Program-made: the position numbers and the translations under genes
The notes under the pieces: model-generated
What the model was told of the DNA's origin: nothing
The model's database searches: none
What the model saw: only the letters and a program-made list of their open reading frames with translations
Shown here: one piece after another, positions 1 through 10,238 of the stretch
Layout of the letters: each line of letters starts with the position of its first letter
Numbering within the stretch: the first letter of the stretch is position 1
DNA from: Dioszegia crocea
Taxonomy: Eukaryota; Basidiomycota; Tremellomycetes; Tremellales; Bulleribasidiaceae
NCBI GenBank assembly: GCA_001600615.1
Contig: BCKK01000002.1
Span: 1,890,809 to 1,954,808 of the forward strand
Direction: 5' to 3'
DNA length: 64,000 bases

Positions 1-786
1 GCAATGAATGTCGCCTTGTTCTTTTCCGCTGCAAGGAGGAGGATGGACAACATGAGCAAGGCAGTGAGGAACATCTCGATGAACAGGCCCTGAACGGTGC
101 TGGTACCACCGCCAAGTTGGGTCCGGCAGTTCCTGATGGTCAGCATGAATACAGAAAAGGCAAGACTCCACTTACAATGTGCCCGGGGTGATGGCATCAA
201 TGATAGCGGCGCCAGTGATACCTCCGAGGATCTGCACAAGGGATAACAGGATCGCACGAGTCGGAGTCAGGGCTCCGACAAGCGCCATTCCTAGCGAGAC
301 GGCCGGGTTGAACAACCCTCCGGAAACTCGGAAGAAGATCCAGGCGTTGACGGCGAGGGAGAAGCCGAAGCAAAGTGCTATGTAGAGGAGATTGGAAGTG
401 TTGACGGTGGAAACAGTGGAATCGGCTTCTCCCGCAGCAGTGCTACCGGTGATGGAGGTGTTGGGGATGAGGGCGACGTTTGTTCCACCCAGAGCGAAGA
501 TCATGAACAGGACAGTGCCCACGTATTCACCAATCATGGCAATCATGTCTAACATATGAGCTTAGAACCTTTCCTCGTGTGAAGGTCTCTCGTAGCCATT
601 GTTATCCCGAATGGGGCCAGTGTGGGGGTGATTGGACTCACGGTTCTTGAGAGCCAACTGCTTGGGGCCCTTCTCAGGCTTTTTGCTGTCCCAGTTCAGA
701 CGCCCCTTGGAGCGAAGGTGGCGCCGTCGCTCAGCGTCTGCGGTACCCTTGGCATGACCATGGCGGTGAAGGTGAGGGTGAGGCAT
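1..786 (-). CDS. Aquaporin (MIP family), 3' part outside window
   Basis: Major intrinsic protein channel moving water, possibly other small solutes, across a membrane. Exon 1 runs from the ATG at 786 to about 652 and encodes a His/Arg/Lys-rich cytosolic N-terminus. Exon 2 (about 553-180) carries the first transmembrane helices and the first NPA box in GLFNPAVSLG. Exon 3 starts near 136 with NCRTQLGGGTSTVQGLF and continues beyond base 1, so the second NPA box is not visible. Intron positions and sequence match the complete aquaporin immediately upstream, so the two are tandem duplicates. Channel selectivity cannot be judged from this fragment. Confidence 0.93.
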
Positions 787-1445
787 GCTGACTTTGCCTT
801 TGTCCGTCCGGCGGAAGAATGTAAGATGGGCAAGTGAGTGAAGTGAGAAGTCAGTAAAGCTGTGAGCTGCATATATTGCTCATAGAACGGGCGGCGTCAT
901 ACCCTCTTCTCAAGCCACTGTGGCACTGTAGACTGCCCGGCGTTGGATCTCTTCATCATCATAACAAATGAAAACAAGGAAGCAAAGGCAAGTGGAAGAA
1001 AAACGCGTCATCAAGCCGCCTCCGAGATCATCTTTACGGCATGATTACGGCATTCGCCACTCACCCGCCACAGCAGCTGCAGCTCGATCTGCCCACTGCC
1101 CAGCTGCTTGAAGCCTTGAGACCTCTGGCACTGCTCCATTTGATATGTACATCCTGGATTCTGGTTCATCAGGGCGAAAGCTCGCTGAGCAGCTTGGTTT
1201 ATGGCCTCCGCGGATGGCGTGCCATCTGACCATGCATATCATCAAGTCAAGCACCTGTGCGGTCTATAGCGACAAGCCCGTCAAATCGTGTACATAGGTA
1301 ATGGCTACAAATTAGAGTAAGGCTACGTATCGTGATCGTAAGATATCGTGTATGAATAGATGACAACTAGTAGAGGGTCCGGAGATATCACAGGGGAAAG
1401 AAGGTCGAGACGGATTTAAGTTCGACGGGCGAAATGAAGGCGCTT
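787..1445. other. Intergenic region between the two aquaporin genes
   Basis: About 660 bases holding the promoter of the downstream copy and the 3' region of the upstream copy. It contains one ACGCGT hexamer near 1004. Short open frames here have no recognisable protein signal. Confidence 0.6.
870..878 (-). promoter_or_regulatory. Possible TATA element of the first aquaporin gene
   Basis: An ATATAT core lies about 86 bases upstream of the start codon on the minus strand. The second aquaporin copy has a similar element at a comparable distance, which supports a conserved promoter layout. This rests on motif and position only. Confidence 0.35.
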
Positions 1446-2956
1446 TCATGGGGAGAACTTGGATTGATCCCTGGGTTCGACGATGGTAGTCGCACTATGG
1501 CGCTGAGCTCCCGGAGTTGTATGTTCGAGGACCGGAGATCGGGCCTTTCGCTCAGAACTGGACCGGTAGCCCTGTTCGGAACGAGATGCGTGTAGTCGAG
1601 CCAGTTGGGATTCGATCCGGTTAAGCTGATCTTCGTATGCGCCGGCGCCGTGTTCTGCGTCGAAGATGTGCTGTTCTGTCAGCTCACACTTCAATACCGA
1701 GATTCAGTAAAAGTGGTACGTACGCCTTGAGCCGGAGGGGGTTCAACGTGTAGATCTCCAAGACCCGGTCCTGAGACATTCATGGTGCCTGCACCCTGGA
1801 TGGCCTTCTCCTCATCAATCATGCGCCCGGCACCGGCATCCACCGGAGCGACAGAAGGTCGAGCTGTTTCGCCATCCTCTGGTCCAAGGACAGTCTCGTA
1901 TTGTAGCCATTTGAGCAGTTTGTAGAAGCCGGCAGCGAGAGTGGCACCGAGGATGGGGCCAACCCAATAGATCCAGTCTGATACATAAGCTCAAGCAATC
2001 CTCCTGGCACCAGACAGTCAGGACTCACGATATGGTGCGAAGGTCTTCAGGACTACATCCGGACCGAAACTTCGTGCGGGGTTGAGGGATCCGCCGGTAT
2101 AGTATACTCCGAGGAGTTCGGCCACGAAGAGGGCAAGTCCGATACCGATGGGTGCGATGAATGTAGCTTTGTTCTTCTCTGCAGCGAGTAGAAGGATTGC
2201 CAGCATGAGGAGGGTTGTGAGGAACATTTCAATAAAGAGGCCTTGGACTACAGTCGTTCCCCCACCGAGCTGAGTCCGCACGTTCCTGATTGGTTAGCTT
2301 GCTGCGGTGTCGACCATCCGTTGCATAATCCTGGAATGGATGGAAGGACCGAGAAGAAACAAGCCACTCACAGAGTACCGGGGGTGATAGCGTCGATGAT
2401 AGCCGCTCCGGTGATTCCCCCTAGGACTTGCACAAACGCCAACAAAACCGCCCGCGTTGGCGTCAATGCGCCTACCAGCGCCATCCCCAGTGACACCGCC
2501 GGGTTGAACAGTCCACCCGATACTCGGAAGAAGATCCAAGCATTGACGGCGAGGGAGAAGCCGAATGAAAGCGCAATGTAGAGCAGGTTGGAAGTGTTGA
2601 CAGTAGATACTGCCGAGTCGTCCTGTCCGACAGCAGTGGCGCCCGTGATTGAGGTACTGGGGATGAGGGCGACGTTGGTTCCTCCCAAAGCAAAGATCAT
2701 GAACAGGACAGTTCCGACGTATTCGCCTATCATCGCTATGAAGTCTGACATATCAGCCTAGAACCCGGAAAGGGATATCGCCCTGATTGGGTGTGGATCG
2801 AGGGGTGTTGGACTTACGATTCTTGAGAGCCAGCTGCTTGGGACCTTTCTCTGGTGTATTGGTATGCCAGCTGAGCGGCCCTTTGGCCCGTAAGCGGCTC
2901 TTCCGCGCTTCTGCTGCAGTCCCGCTCGCGTGAGAATGGCGATGGAGGTGAGGCAT
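1446..2956 (-). CDS. Aquaporin (MIP family), complete tandem copy
   Basis: Complete six-helix MIP channel. It starts at 2956 (MPHLHRHSHASG), with exons near 2956-2817, 2751-2373, 2285-2030, 1975-1726 and 1694-1446. The first NPA box is in GLFNPAVSLG and the second in GGSLNPARSFGP, keeping the filter arginine after NPA. Relative to animal AQP1, the half-helix histidine position reads Glu (VAELLGVYYTGG) and the following cysteine position reads Gly, so the selectivity filter is not the classical water-only one. The C-terminal tail is hydrophilic with a possible short coiled coil. N-terminus, intron positions and helices match the neighbouring copy at 1-786. Substrate is inferred from family only. 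Confidence 0.94.
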
Positions 2957-3477
2957 ATTTGCAATGGTTATAGGTGTGCTGAACTAGTAAGATTCACAGC
3001 GGTGCCTTAGTGAAGGCTGGATCAAGTCAGACAAGGTGTTGAAGGAAGATCATCAGCTGGATATATAACACTGCCAGCCGTGGGCATGCGATGATGTGCC
3101 CTTGTCAGCGAAAGAGCTGTGTTGTGCCTGACTCGTCATTTGGGCCACAGTGTGACTCTCTTGGAAGTGCGTGGAGCGACGGAAGGTCAGAACTCGGCTT
3201 GCGGCGGGTACCTGACTGGGCCAATAGCTGCCAATAGGCCAGATCCATCCGCAGCGTGAGATGAGAGGAAGAAGGGCCAGGCGAAAGAGTCGTACATGGA
3301 TCTATGCGTCATGCTGCCGTGCCTGAATTGATCGGCACCGGCAAGATAAGGCACGGCGGGGGTGACTTCCGCGGTATGTACCGCAATCTACGAGTGACGA
3401 GTGACTAACTACCTGGAGAGACCCAGCTACGAGAGTGCTACGAGTGAACCTAGCCATGCCTGTGCTCTGCACTACCC
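2957..3477. other. Intergenic region, aquaporin promoter and ATG6 3' side
   Basis: About 520 bases between the aquaporin start and the ATG6 stop. Apart from the TATA-like element near 3060 I see no gene or repeat. The plus-strand frame that begins at 3401 is antisense to ATG6. Confidence 0.55.
3059..3067 (-). promoter_or_regulatory. Possible TATA element of the second aquaporin gene
   Basis: The minus strand reads TTATATATC about 105 bases upstream of the ATG at 2956. It corresponds to the element upstream of the other aquaporin copy. No transcription start is known. Confidence 0.4.
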
Positions 3478-5267
3478 TCAGTCGGAAATCTTGGGCGCTC
3501 TAGATGTCACTTCACCCTTCTCCGCCTCACTCTCCGCGATCAAAATCTGCTTCAACACCTTCAATACGGCCAGACACGCCTTTGTCCAATGTTCGTCTGG
3601 GCTCAGCTCCGCTCCCCTATTCTTTGTCTCCTTTCCTCCGGTCCCTCCAACATCATCAGACGACGAACTTCCACCTAGGCCCATGATGCTCAGGCCCATA
3701 CTCGTCGCCAGCCCCGGTAACCTGATGGAGTATCCCGATATGCGGTCCTTGCGGATCTCGAGAGAGCCAATCGGCCAACCTCGCTCGCCCTTCTGCCCGA
3801 AATCGACCAGTTGGCGTATGCAGTCAAGGAGACATATGAGGCCCGTAGAGAAGCGCCGGTTGTGCAAAAAGGCGGAAATGTCGGATGAGGCATGCAGCTC
3901 GTATGGCTGTCTAGAGGGCGGGAGTTCGTTGATCATGGAGTAGGAACCAAGAGGATGTATCTTGTATCTGAATGTCAGCTGGCATAATATTGAGTAAGTA
4001 ATCAGGCTTTGACTGACTTGGCGAATGTGAAGCCTACTCTCGCTGCAACCCTGTCTACGCAGAGGGCAACGAGACCCCAGGCAGCGTTGATTTCCTCCCA
4101 GTCCACCACGGGCCGTCCGCCCAACCTCAATCCGTTGATCGTGCCCACATATCCGGACCCACTCGACGAGCCGGTTCCGACGTGCGACAAAGAAGGTGTG
4201 TCCGTTCTCGATGGCAAGGGAACGTATCCTATTTGGAATGCGTCGTTGTACACATTGGTCGATTCGAGGTGTTGGAGTAGGGAGGTTGATAAGAGTAGGT
4301 GGGTCTCTGCTGACGACAATGTCTGGCGAAGATGTCGGAGCTGAGTCGAGAGGGCGTGATGATTCAGTAGGAAGCTGTCCAGATCAGCTACGGGTTGAGG
4401 TTCCTAGGCCAACTGGCAAGAAACTTACTCTTGCTCCTCCTTGTCAACCCGTTCTTCGTCCCTCCTTGTCACCTCTGCTTCCTCTTTGATTCCCTCCAAT
4501 GCTTGTTCCCTCTTCTTCAGCTCCTGTATCAACTGTTCCTCTTCGTCCCCCAGCTCCTTCTTGCGTCTGATGAGAACGTCCCATTCCTCTTGGGTACCCT
4601 CCATATCAAACTCTCCCAAGCCCTTGTCCCCAGCTTTGGCTTCTTGCTTATCTGGCGCTTTACCCTTACCTCTCGCCCCTCTATCTCTGTCCGCATCCCT
4701 CCGCATCCCACCTTGGACCAATTCCCTATTCCTCAGTATGCCCTGCTCAAAGGCAATGTACGCGTCTCGCTCCTTTTGTAGTTCGTCCAGCTCAGTCTGC
4801 AGTTCAACCTGTAGGAGCGTTATACATTCCATACAGATAGGATGCGATATTGGCGTCTTTGACGAGATGAGACGATGAAGGTTCTGCGCCAGCTCTGTCG
4901 ATGACAGGCCTTGTCTAGGCGTTGATGGACCCGCGCCGTGTGACATTTCCGGAGGTTGGGAGGATTGAGACGTCCGATTGATGGAATCATCAAGCATGAT
5001 GAAAGATTCTGCGACTGATGTCGAGCGATTATGACTTTGTTTGGACCATATGTCCGCTGCTGGCCTGGCTGTCGGAGGGAGCTGAGCTAGCTTGGAGTCA
5101 GCCCCGAGGGCAGAGGAGGTGGACGACGACGAAGGGAGGGAGGACGTGATGAGGGTGTACTGCGCCTGAGTGAGATTTTGGACCGAGGGATCTAAAATAA
5201 GGGGCTGATGGCATTGCTGGCAGGTGAGACTGTCTGCCAGAGGACCGGGCGATGCTCTTGATGACAT
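3478..5267 (-). CDS. ATG6: Autophagy protein Atg6/Beclin 1 (Vps30)
   Basis: Scaffold subunit of the Vps34 phosphatidylinositol 3-kinase complexes, acting in autophagosome formation and vacuolar protein sorting. Exon 1 (5267-4429) encodes two CxxC pairs (residues 16-19 and 145-148), the conserved SFIMLDDS block near residue 88, and then a coiled coil rich in E/K/Q. Exon 2 (about 4370-4020) contains the hallmark of the evolutionarily conserved domain, GTINGLRLGG followed by VDWEEINAAWG. Exon 3 (about 3970-3478) gives the C-terminal membrane-binding part, including EHWTKACLAVLKVLKQ, which matches the Beclin EQWTKALK region. The gene is divergent from PEX13, with about 190 bases between the starts. 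Confidence 0.95.
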
Positions 5268-5460
5268 GTTGTCCTTTAGGATATGAATGAGGTGGATGAA
5301 GGGGTGACGAAGGGTAGAGTGGAGGTATCTCGGCTATTTGCCCGGTGGGCCAACCGACAATTTTGATCTCATCCATCCATCTTGCCGCTACTTACTGTTT
5401 GGGCAGCTATCAGACCTAACGATCTGCATCGATCACGCTCTGTATAGTGCAAGAAAGGAT

Positions 5461-6774
5461 ATGTCCTCTGCGCCGCCTAAACCCAAGTGGGAGACCTCTT
5501 CAGCACCCAACGCCACCGCGTCCTCCTCAAAGCTTTCTCCAGCAGACACGTCCTCTGGCGCCCTTGCTTCTGTCTCTACTCGGGATAGCGACAGTGCGCC
5601 AAGAATACCAGACAGACCTGCTGAGCTCGGTAACAACGGCCTGTCAACCCCAGGTGAGCGAGGGATCTTCAGCCGACAGATAGTAACCCTGGGCCTCAGA
5701 AACTGATTACACGCAGGATACTCAGCTATGCAGACAAATCCTTATCAATCTAGAATGGGGATGGGAGCGAGTGGATATGGAGGGTACGGTGGTGGAGTGG
5801 GTAGCTATGGGGGATATGGGAGTGGGTATGGCGGGTATGGTAGCGCCGGAGGATATGGCGGAATGAGCCGTATGGGTGGAGGATATGGAGGGTATGGCAT
5901 GGGCGGGTATGGCGTAGGCAACATGGGAGGGCCAGGAGAGGTGAGCTGCCGTCCCGCTAGCTTCTTCTTGCGCGTAAAATCTGCCTTGCTAATATGACAG
6001 GGTCTGCCTAATCTCACTTCGTCTCTCCAACAATCTACCGCTCCCGCATTTGCCATCATCGAGTCGCTCGTGACGGCCTTCACATCCCTCGCGCAGCTTG
6101 TTGAATCTACCTATATGGCGACTCATTCATCCTTCTTTGCCATGGTCGGCGTGGCAGACCAACTCGGCTCGGTCAAGTCATATCTGGGACAAGTGTTGGG
6201 CGTTTTCAGTATCCTGCGGCTAGGCCGTCGGATGATCGCCTGGATAAAAGGACAAAAGGCAGAAACGATCAATCAGACGGGCTGGGCAAATGAGTGGTCA
6301 TCTGGCGTTAAGGGGATCGGGGGACGGGGCAGTAGTGGCACGGGCCCAAGCGGAGAAAAACGACCCTCATCAAAACCCCTCCTCCTCTTCCTCCTCTCCG
6401 CGGTGGGGCTGCCGTACCTCATGTCTCGCCTGGTTCGCCTTCTTATACGACATCAGCAAGAGCAGCAGGCTGCCTTGGCCCAGAGTCAGGGCCAGGGGCA
6501 ATTGGTCGATGGGGTACCACTCGACCCTTCGAAATTGACCTTTGCGCGGGCGAAGTGGGAATTCAAGGCGGGCGAGGAGTGGGAGTTGAGTCTAGGGAGG
6601 GATGAAATTGTCGCTGTGCTAGAAGCTAGAGGTGGGGCTGGAGCAGGGCCAGGTCAAGGCGGCGGGGACGAGCGTGGTTGGTGGAGAGGCAGAACGAGAG
6701 ATGGTCGGGCAGGATGGTTCCCTGGGAACTATGTCGAGGTAATAAGAAGGAAAGAGGGCTCGGATGGCAAGTGA
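5461..6774 (+). CDS. PEX13: Peroxin 13, peroxisomal docking-complex SH3 protein
   Basis: Integral peroxisomal membrane protein of the Pex13/Pex14 docking complex that imports matrix proteins carried by Pex5 and Pex7. Exons are 5461-5653, 5717-5940 and 6001-6774, with introns of 63 and 60 nt. The N-terminus is Ser/Pro-rich, followed by a Gly/Tyr-rich tract of GGYG-type repeats (about 5770-5935) typical of Pex13. The middle contains the conserved amphipathic region (SSFFAMVGVADQLGSVKSYL) and a hydrophobic segment near 6376-6450. The C-terminus is an SH3 domain from FARAKWEF through GWWRGRTRDGRAGWFPGNYVEVI. Confidence 0.95.
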
Positions 6775-7221
6775 GATGTATGGTCATGCTGGGTTTGTCT
6801 GGTCGGAAACGAGCTTGCCCATAGCGAGGCATTCTCCCAGGTTACGGGCCTCCTCGAATGCGGGAGCTTTGGCAAAATCATACCTTTGCATTGTACCTCG
6901 CTATTGCCGCCTAGACTCTGTTCTTATGACCAAGATTTTCCATTCCCCTCCGCCCGGACTTGACTAGCGAACACCAGCTGCAGCAGTGGCAGATTCGCAT
7001 GTAGAGTACAGGCAAAGTGAAACCTGTGACGTAAAACCTGTCCACTCACGCGTTTCATGGGAAACGCTGATGGGTATGATCACCTTAACCCTTATCATAT
7101 CAAAACCACAGTATAGCTGTCCTCGACAGTGACCAGACTCCGCAGAGATGCAGGCTCCAGGATTGTGAGCAGTCGATTCGAACTTTATCAGTGGGATTAG
7201 AAGCTAAAGATTGGCAGTCGA
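6775..7221. other. Intergenic region between PEX13 and WSS1-like gene
   Basis: About 450 bases holding PEX13 3' sequence and the promoter of the next gene, both on the plus strand. It contains one ACGCGT at about 7048. I see no coding signal. Confidence 0.5.
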
Positions 7222-9655
7222 ATGAACGAGCGGGAGCCAAATCCGAATCCGTATGTCTGATGAGTCGCACTCCTTCGCGATCGCTTCAGTTTCTGGGCCT
7301 GATGAACCAGATACATAGCTTTCATTCGATCACTCAAGGTCAAGCAAGACCGGAAAGATGCCGAATCGATATTGAAAGCTGTAGGTGGGTTCCATCATCT
7401 CGACCATGTTACTCATGATGGGGCGGTGCTGATCTGCTAGCTGCTCAAGTACGTCGATGCCCCAACAGAGTGGGAGGTCTAGTACTGTATGTCTGATGAC
7501 TTCAGATGAAGAAGATCATGGAGCACCGGTTCATGTTTGTCGGCACACTTGAAGAGGCAGAGTTCAACACTGTCGTACGCCAAATTCACACCCGATTGCT
7601 GGATGATCGCTGATCCTTTAGTTCGCAGGTAGGAATTGGAATCATGGCCAAGTATGTCGTTTATGGAGGCGAGAGTGTGCACTTTGCTAAGGTTATAGAG
7701 TATCGAATTGGTATTGCGCCGACCAAACGGTCGCTTCTTACCGTGAGGGAACAGGTCTATCCGCAAGTGTGTAAGGCTGATGTATAAGGCTACCATATAT
7801 AACTTCGGTCATGTGTCACGAAGTGGGTAGTCGTGTGTCACCGATTCAATGAATGAGCTGATAAGATAGATGGCACATATCGAGGTGAGTCCTGAGGCTA
7901 GACTATCCGGTGCCGGTGCAATGTGCGACTCGGCTAATGGACAATAGCAAATGAATCACGGCCCGAAGTTTCAAGCGGTGAGTAGTGTCTTGAGGGGGCG
8001 ATCAGAGCGATAGGACATGTCAAGCTAATCTGGGCAGCTCATGCGCGACATCAAGGCGGATGTGGTTCGGATGCAAGCCAGGGGAAACTTTGGTGATGGT
8101 CAGCTTTGATGTCCATCTCCCAGAGTCCGGGACGTCTAGCTGATGGTGTAGGATTCTGGTCAGATGGTCACAGACTACGAGACAGTGTTCAAATGGGCGG
8201 CGAGGGACTTCGTACGTTCGCTCACATCGCACTGTCGGGGGTGGATTGCTGATTTCCTGTAGAGGCATCTGATTTCCCGGAATACGTATGTGGTGTGACA
8301 GCAGGGTATGTCTTTCCTCAGTGGCGAGCCTATCATCTGACCGCCAGGGATGCACGCAAAGCCCGAGCTCCGCGAAGACGAGCAAGTGCTGCAGACGGGC
8401 TGGTTAAGGGCAAAGCCTCTCACTTATCTGGGCGACAGACAGAGTATACCAGGAAAGCCGGTCGGAAGAACAATGTGGACATGGGCGAGGCCAATGGACG
8501 ATTAGATGGGGGAAAGGGTGAGTCTCTCTTTTGCGCCATCGTGGTCCATGCTCGTACTGATCGGAACAGAGATCACGAAGCAAGATCGCGAAGAGCGAAA
8601 GTTTGCGATTGACGCCGAGACTGCCCGGTTGATTGGGCAAGGCGTTGCAAAGACTCGGGCAAAGACTCTTGCTACTGAGCGATGGGACGGGAAGAATCCG
8701 TGGTTCAAAGCTGGCAATACCAGGGGGAAAGTGTAAGTCCGAACGCGGTTACGAAGGATAGATAAGCTGATCGCGATAGTGCGAAATCAAAAAGGTCAGA
8801 TGGATGCGCTATAAGCCGAAAGCCAAAGCTGATAGTGCAGTGCCGCGGAAATGCGATCTGCTGCAGCTGAAGCTCGACTGCGAAATCTTTCCTCCTCACA
8901 CGCCGGTCCATCCTCGCCTGTCAAGCTGGAAGTCTTACCTGACTCACCCGAAGACCGAAAAGATTTCGACTCCGACGAGCTGAAGGAAGAAGAGGAGGAG
9001 TATCAGTCTGATGAGCTGGCCGAGCAGGAAGAGGTGGATGATCCGCATGCTTCTGCCGAGGATAGAAAGAGGGAGATGGAAGATGAGATGGATGACGAGG
9101 AGATGGATGGGTTGCGGGGCGGATGGGAGGATTTTGTGCAGGCCGGAACAGCCAAGGGGAGGAAGAGAGAGCGCAGTACCGCTAGTCCGCCCCTGAGACT
9201 GCCCGAGAAGAAGGCCAAGGATGAAATGGTCAGGACGAAGCGGAGCGGGGGATCGGCTCTGGGGAGAGGTATCGTCCAGGGAGAAACGTCGCGGGGTCTG
9301 GGATTGGCGGGGAGTACACTCGGTCGGACAGAGCGGACACTGGGGAAAAACTCGGCGGATCCCAAGCCTTCGTCATCGACCATACTCCCTTCAGCAAACG
9401 CTGCTCCTGCACGCGATACGACAGATGCTGGAGCTGGGCAAGTTATGGGGCGGCAGTCTGGCAATTGGGCTTGTGCGCTCTGCACTTTTGTCAACCTGGC
9501 GGACCACGGGCGATGCGGTGAGTCTTCCGTCCCACTTGTGACTCTGCCAACTGTGGACAGGACTGAGTATACCAACATTAGCTGATACCTCATTAGAGAT
9601 TTGTCAAGCTCGCCCCGATGGCACCATCCCCCCGGATGTTCAGCATGGTCACTGA
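7222..9655 (+). CDS. WSS1: WSS1-type WLM metalloprotease with RanBP2 zinc finger
   Basis: DNA-dependent zinc protease of the Wss1/SPRTN type, which degrades proteins covalently trapped on DNA. No single frame shows it. Spliced exons include 7222-7250, 7311-7384, 7441-7448, 7506-7574, 7622-7651, 7699-7742, 7789-7822, 7870-7884, 7948-7977, 8038-8098 and 8152 onward. They give in order VGTLEEAEFN, FAGRNWNHGQ, the catalytic HEMAH split between two exons (7789-7822 and 7870-7884), then NHGPKFQAL with the third zinc ligand and GDGFWSDGHRLRD, all WLM landmarks. The acidic C-terminal half (8850-9520) is likely disordered. It ends in a RanBP2-type finger, WACALCTFVNLADHGRC then EICQARP, completed across the last intron. 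Exon borders between 8210 and 8560 are uncertain. Confidence 0.88.
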
Positions 9656-10238
9656 CGGATCGATAAGAGCTGGACATGGCGCAGCGCCGGGGTACCGCAC
9701 CCGGTAGAGCGCCGGGGAACTCAGGCCATGGGTGACGGGTGGGATGTGGTAGCCGTTGCCTTTTCCTCATGCTCCTCCGAGCTGGCGTCGTCATAGCTAT
9801 GACATGCACGATGTCAACCTCCTTGTTCCCCTCCACAGCCTTGCCACAGCCACCAGACCTATATAGACTCTTACGTTAGATGCGGTGCTGCGGGGGCTTG
9901 CGGAAGCATTTTGACCCACTGTCTGGGGTCGTATCACCATCGCGAAGGGGGGTAATAGAGAGTGCCTATTATTCTCGCTCATTACTCATCTTGGACCGTA
10001 TACAGGCGCACATCTACACAGGTGGTAGCTCCGGTGATCCCGACATCCCAATAAACGCGTCAAGGAAGCCAAAAAAGAGAGCCAGCCGACGACAACTCAC
10101 CTACATCGGCCCTACTTCGATTCATTCCGTAGACGCGCTGCAAGATCTCACTGGTCTCTTTCTGCAATCTCTACAGCAGTACTAGCCTCGCGGCGCTTAT
10201 AAACCCTCTCGTATCAATTCAAGGGACGATCAGGCATC
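9656..10238. other. Intergenic region upstream of PKC1
   Basis: About 580 bases containing the PKC1 promoter. The GC-rich decamer AGCGCCGGGG occurs twice about 28 bases apart near 9680-9720, with a short hairpin possible between the copies. One ACGCGT lies near 10055. No gene was recognised. Confidence 0.5.

Noticed and set aside
3401..3943. 180-codon plus-strand open frame
   Set aside because: Antisense to the conserved C-terminal exon of ATG6; no family features of its own.
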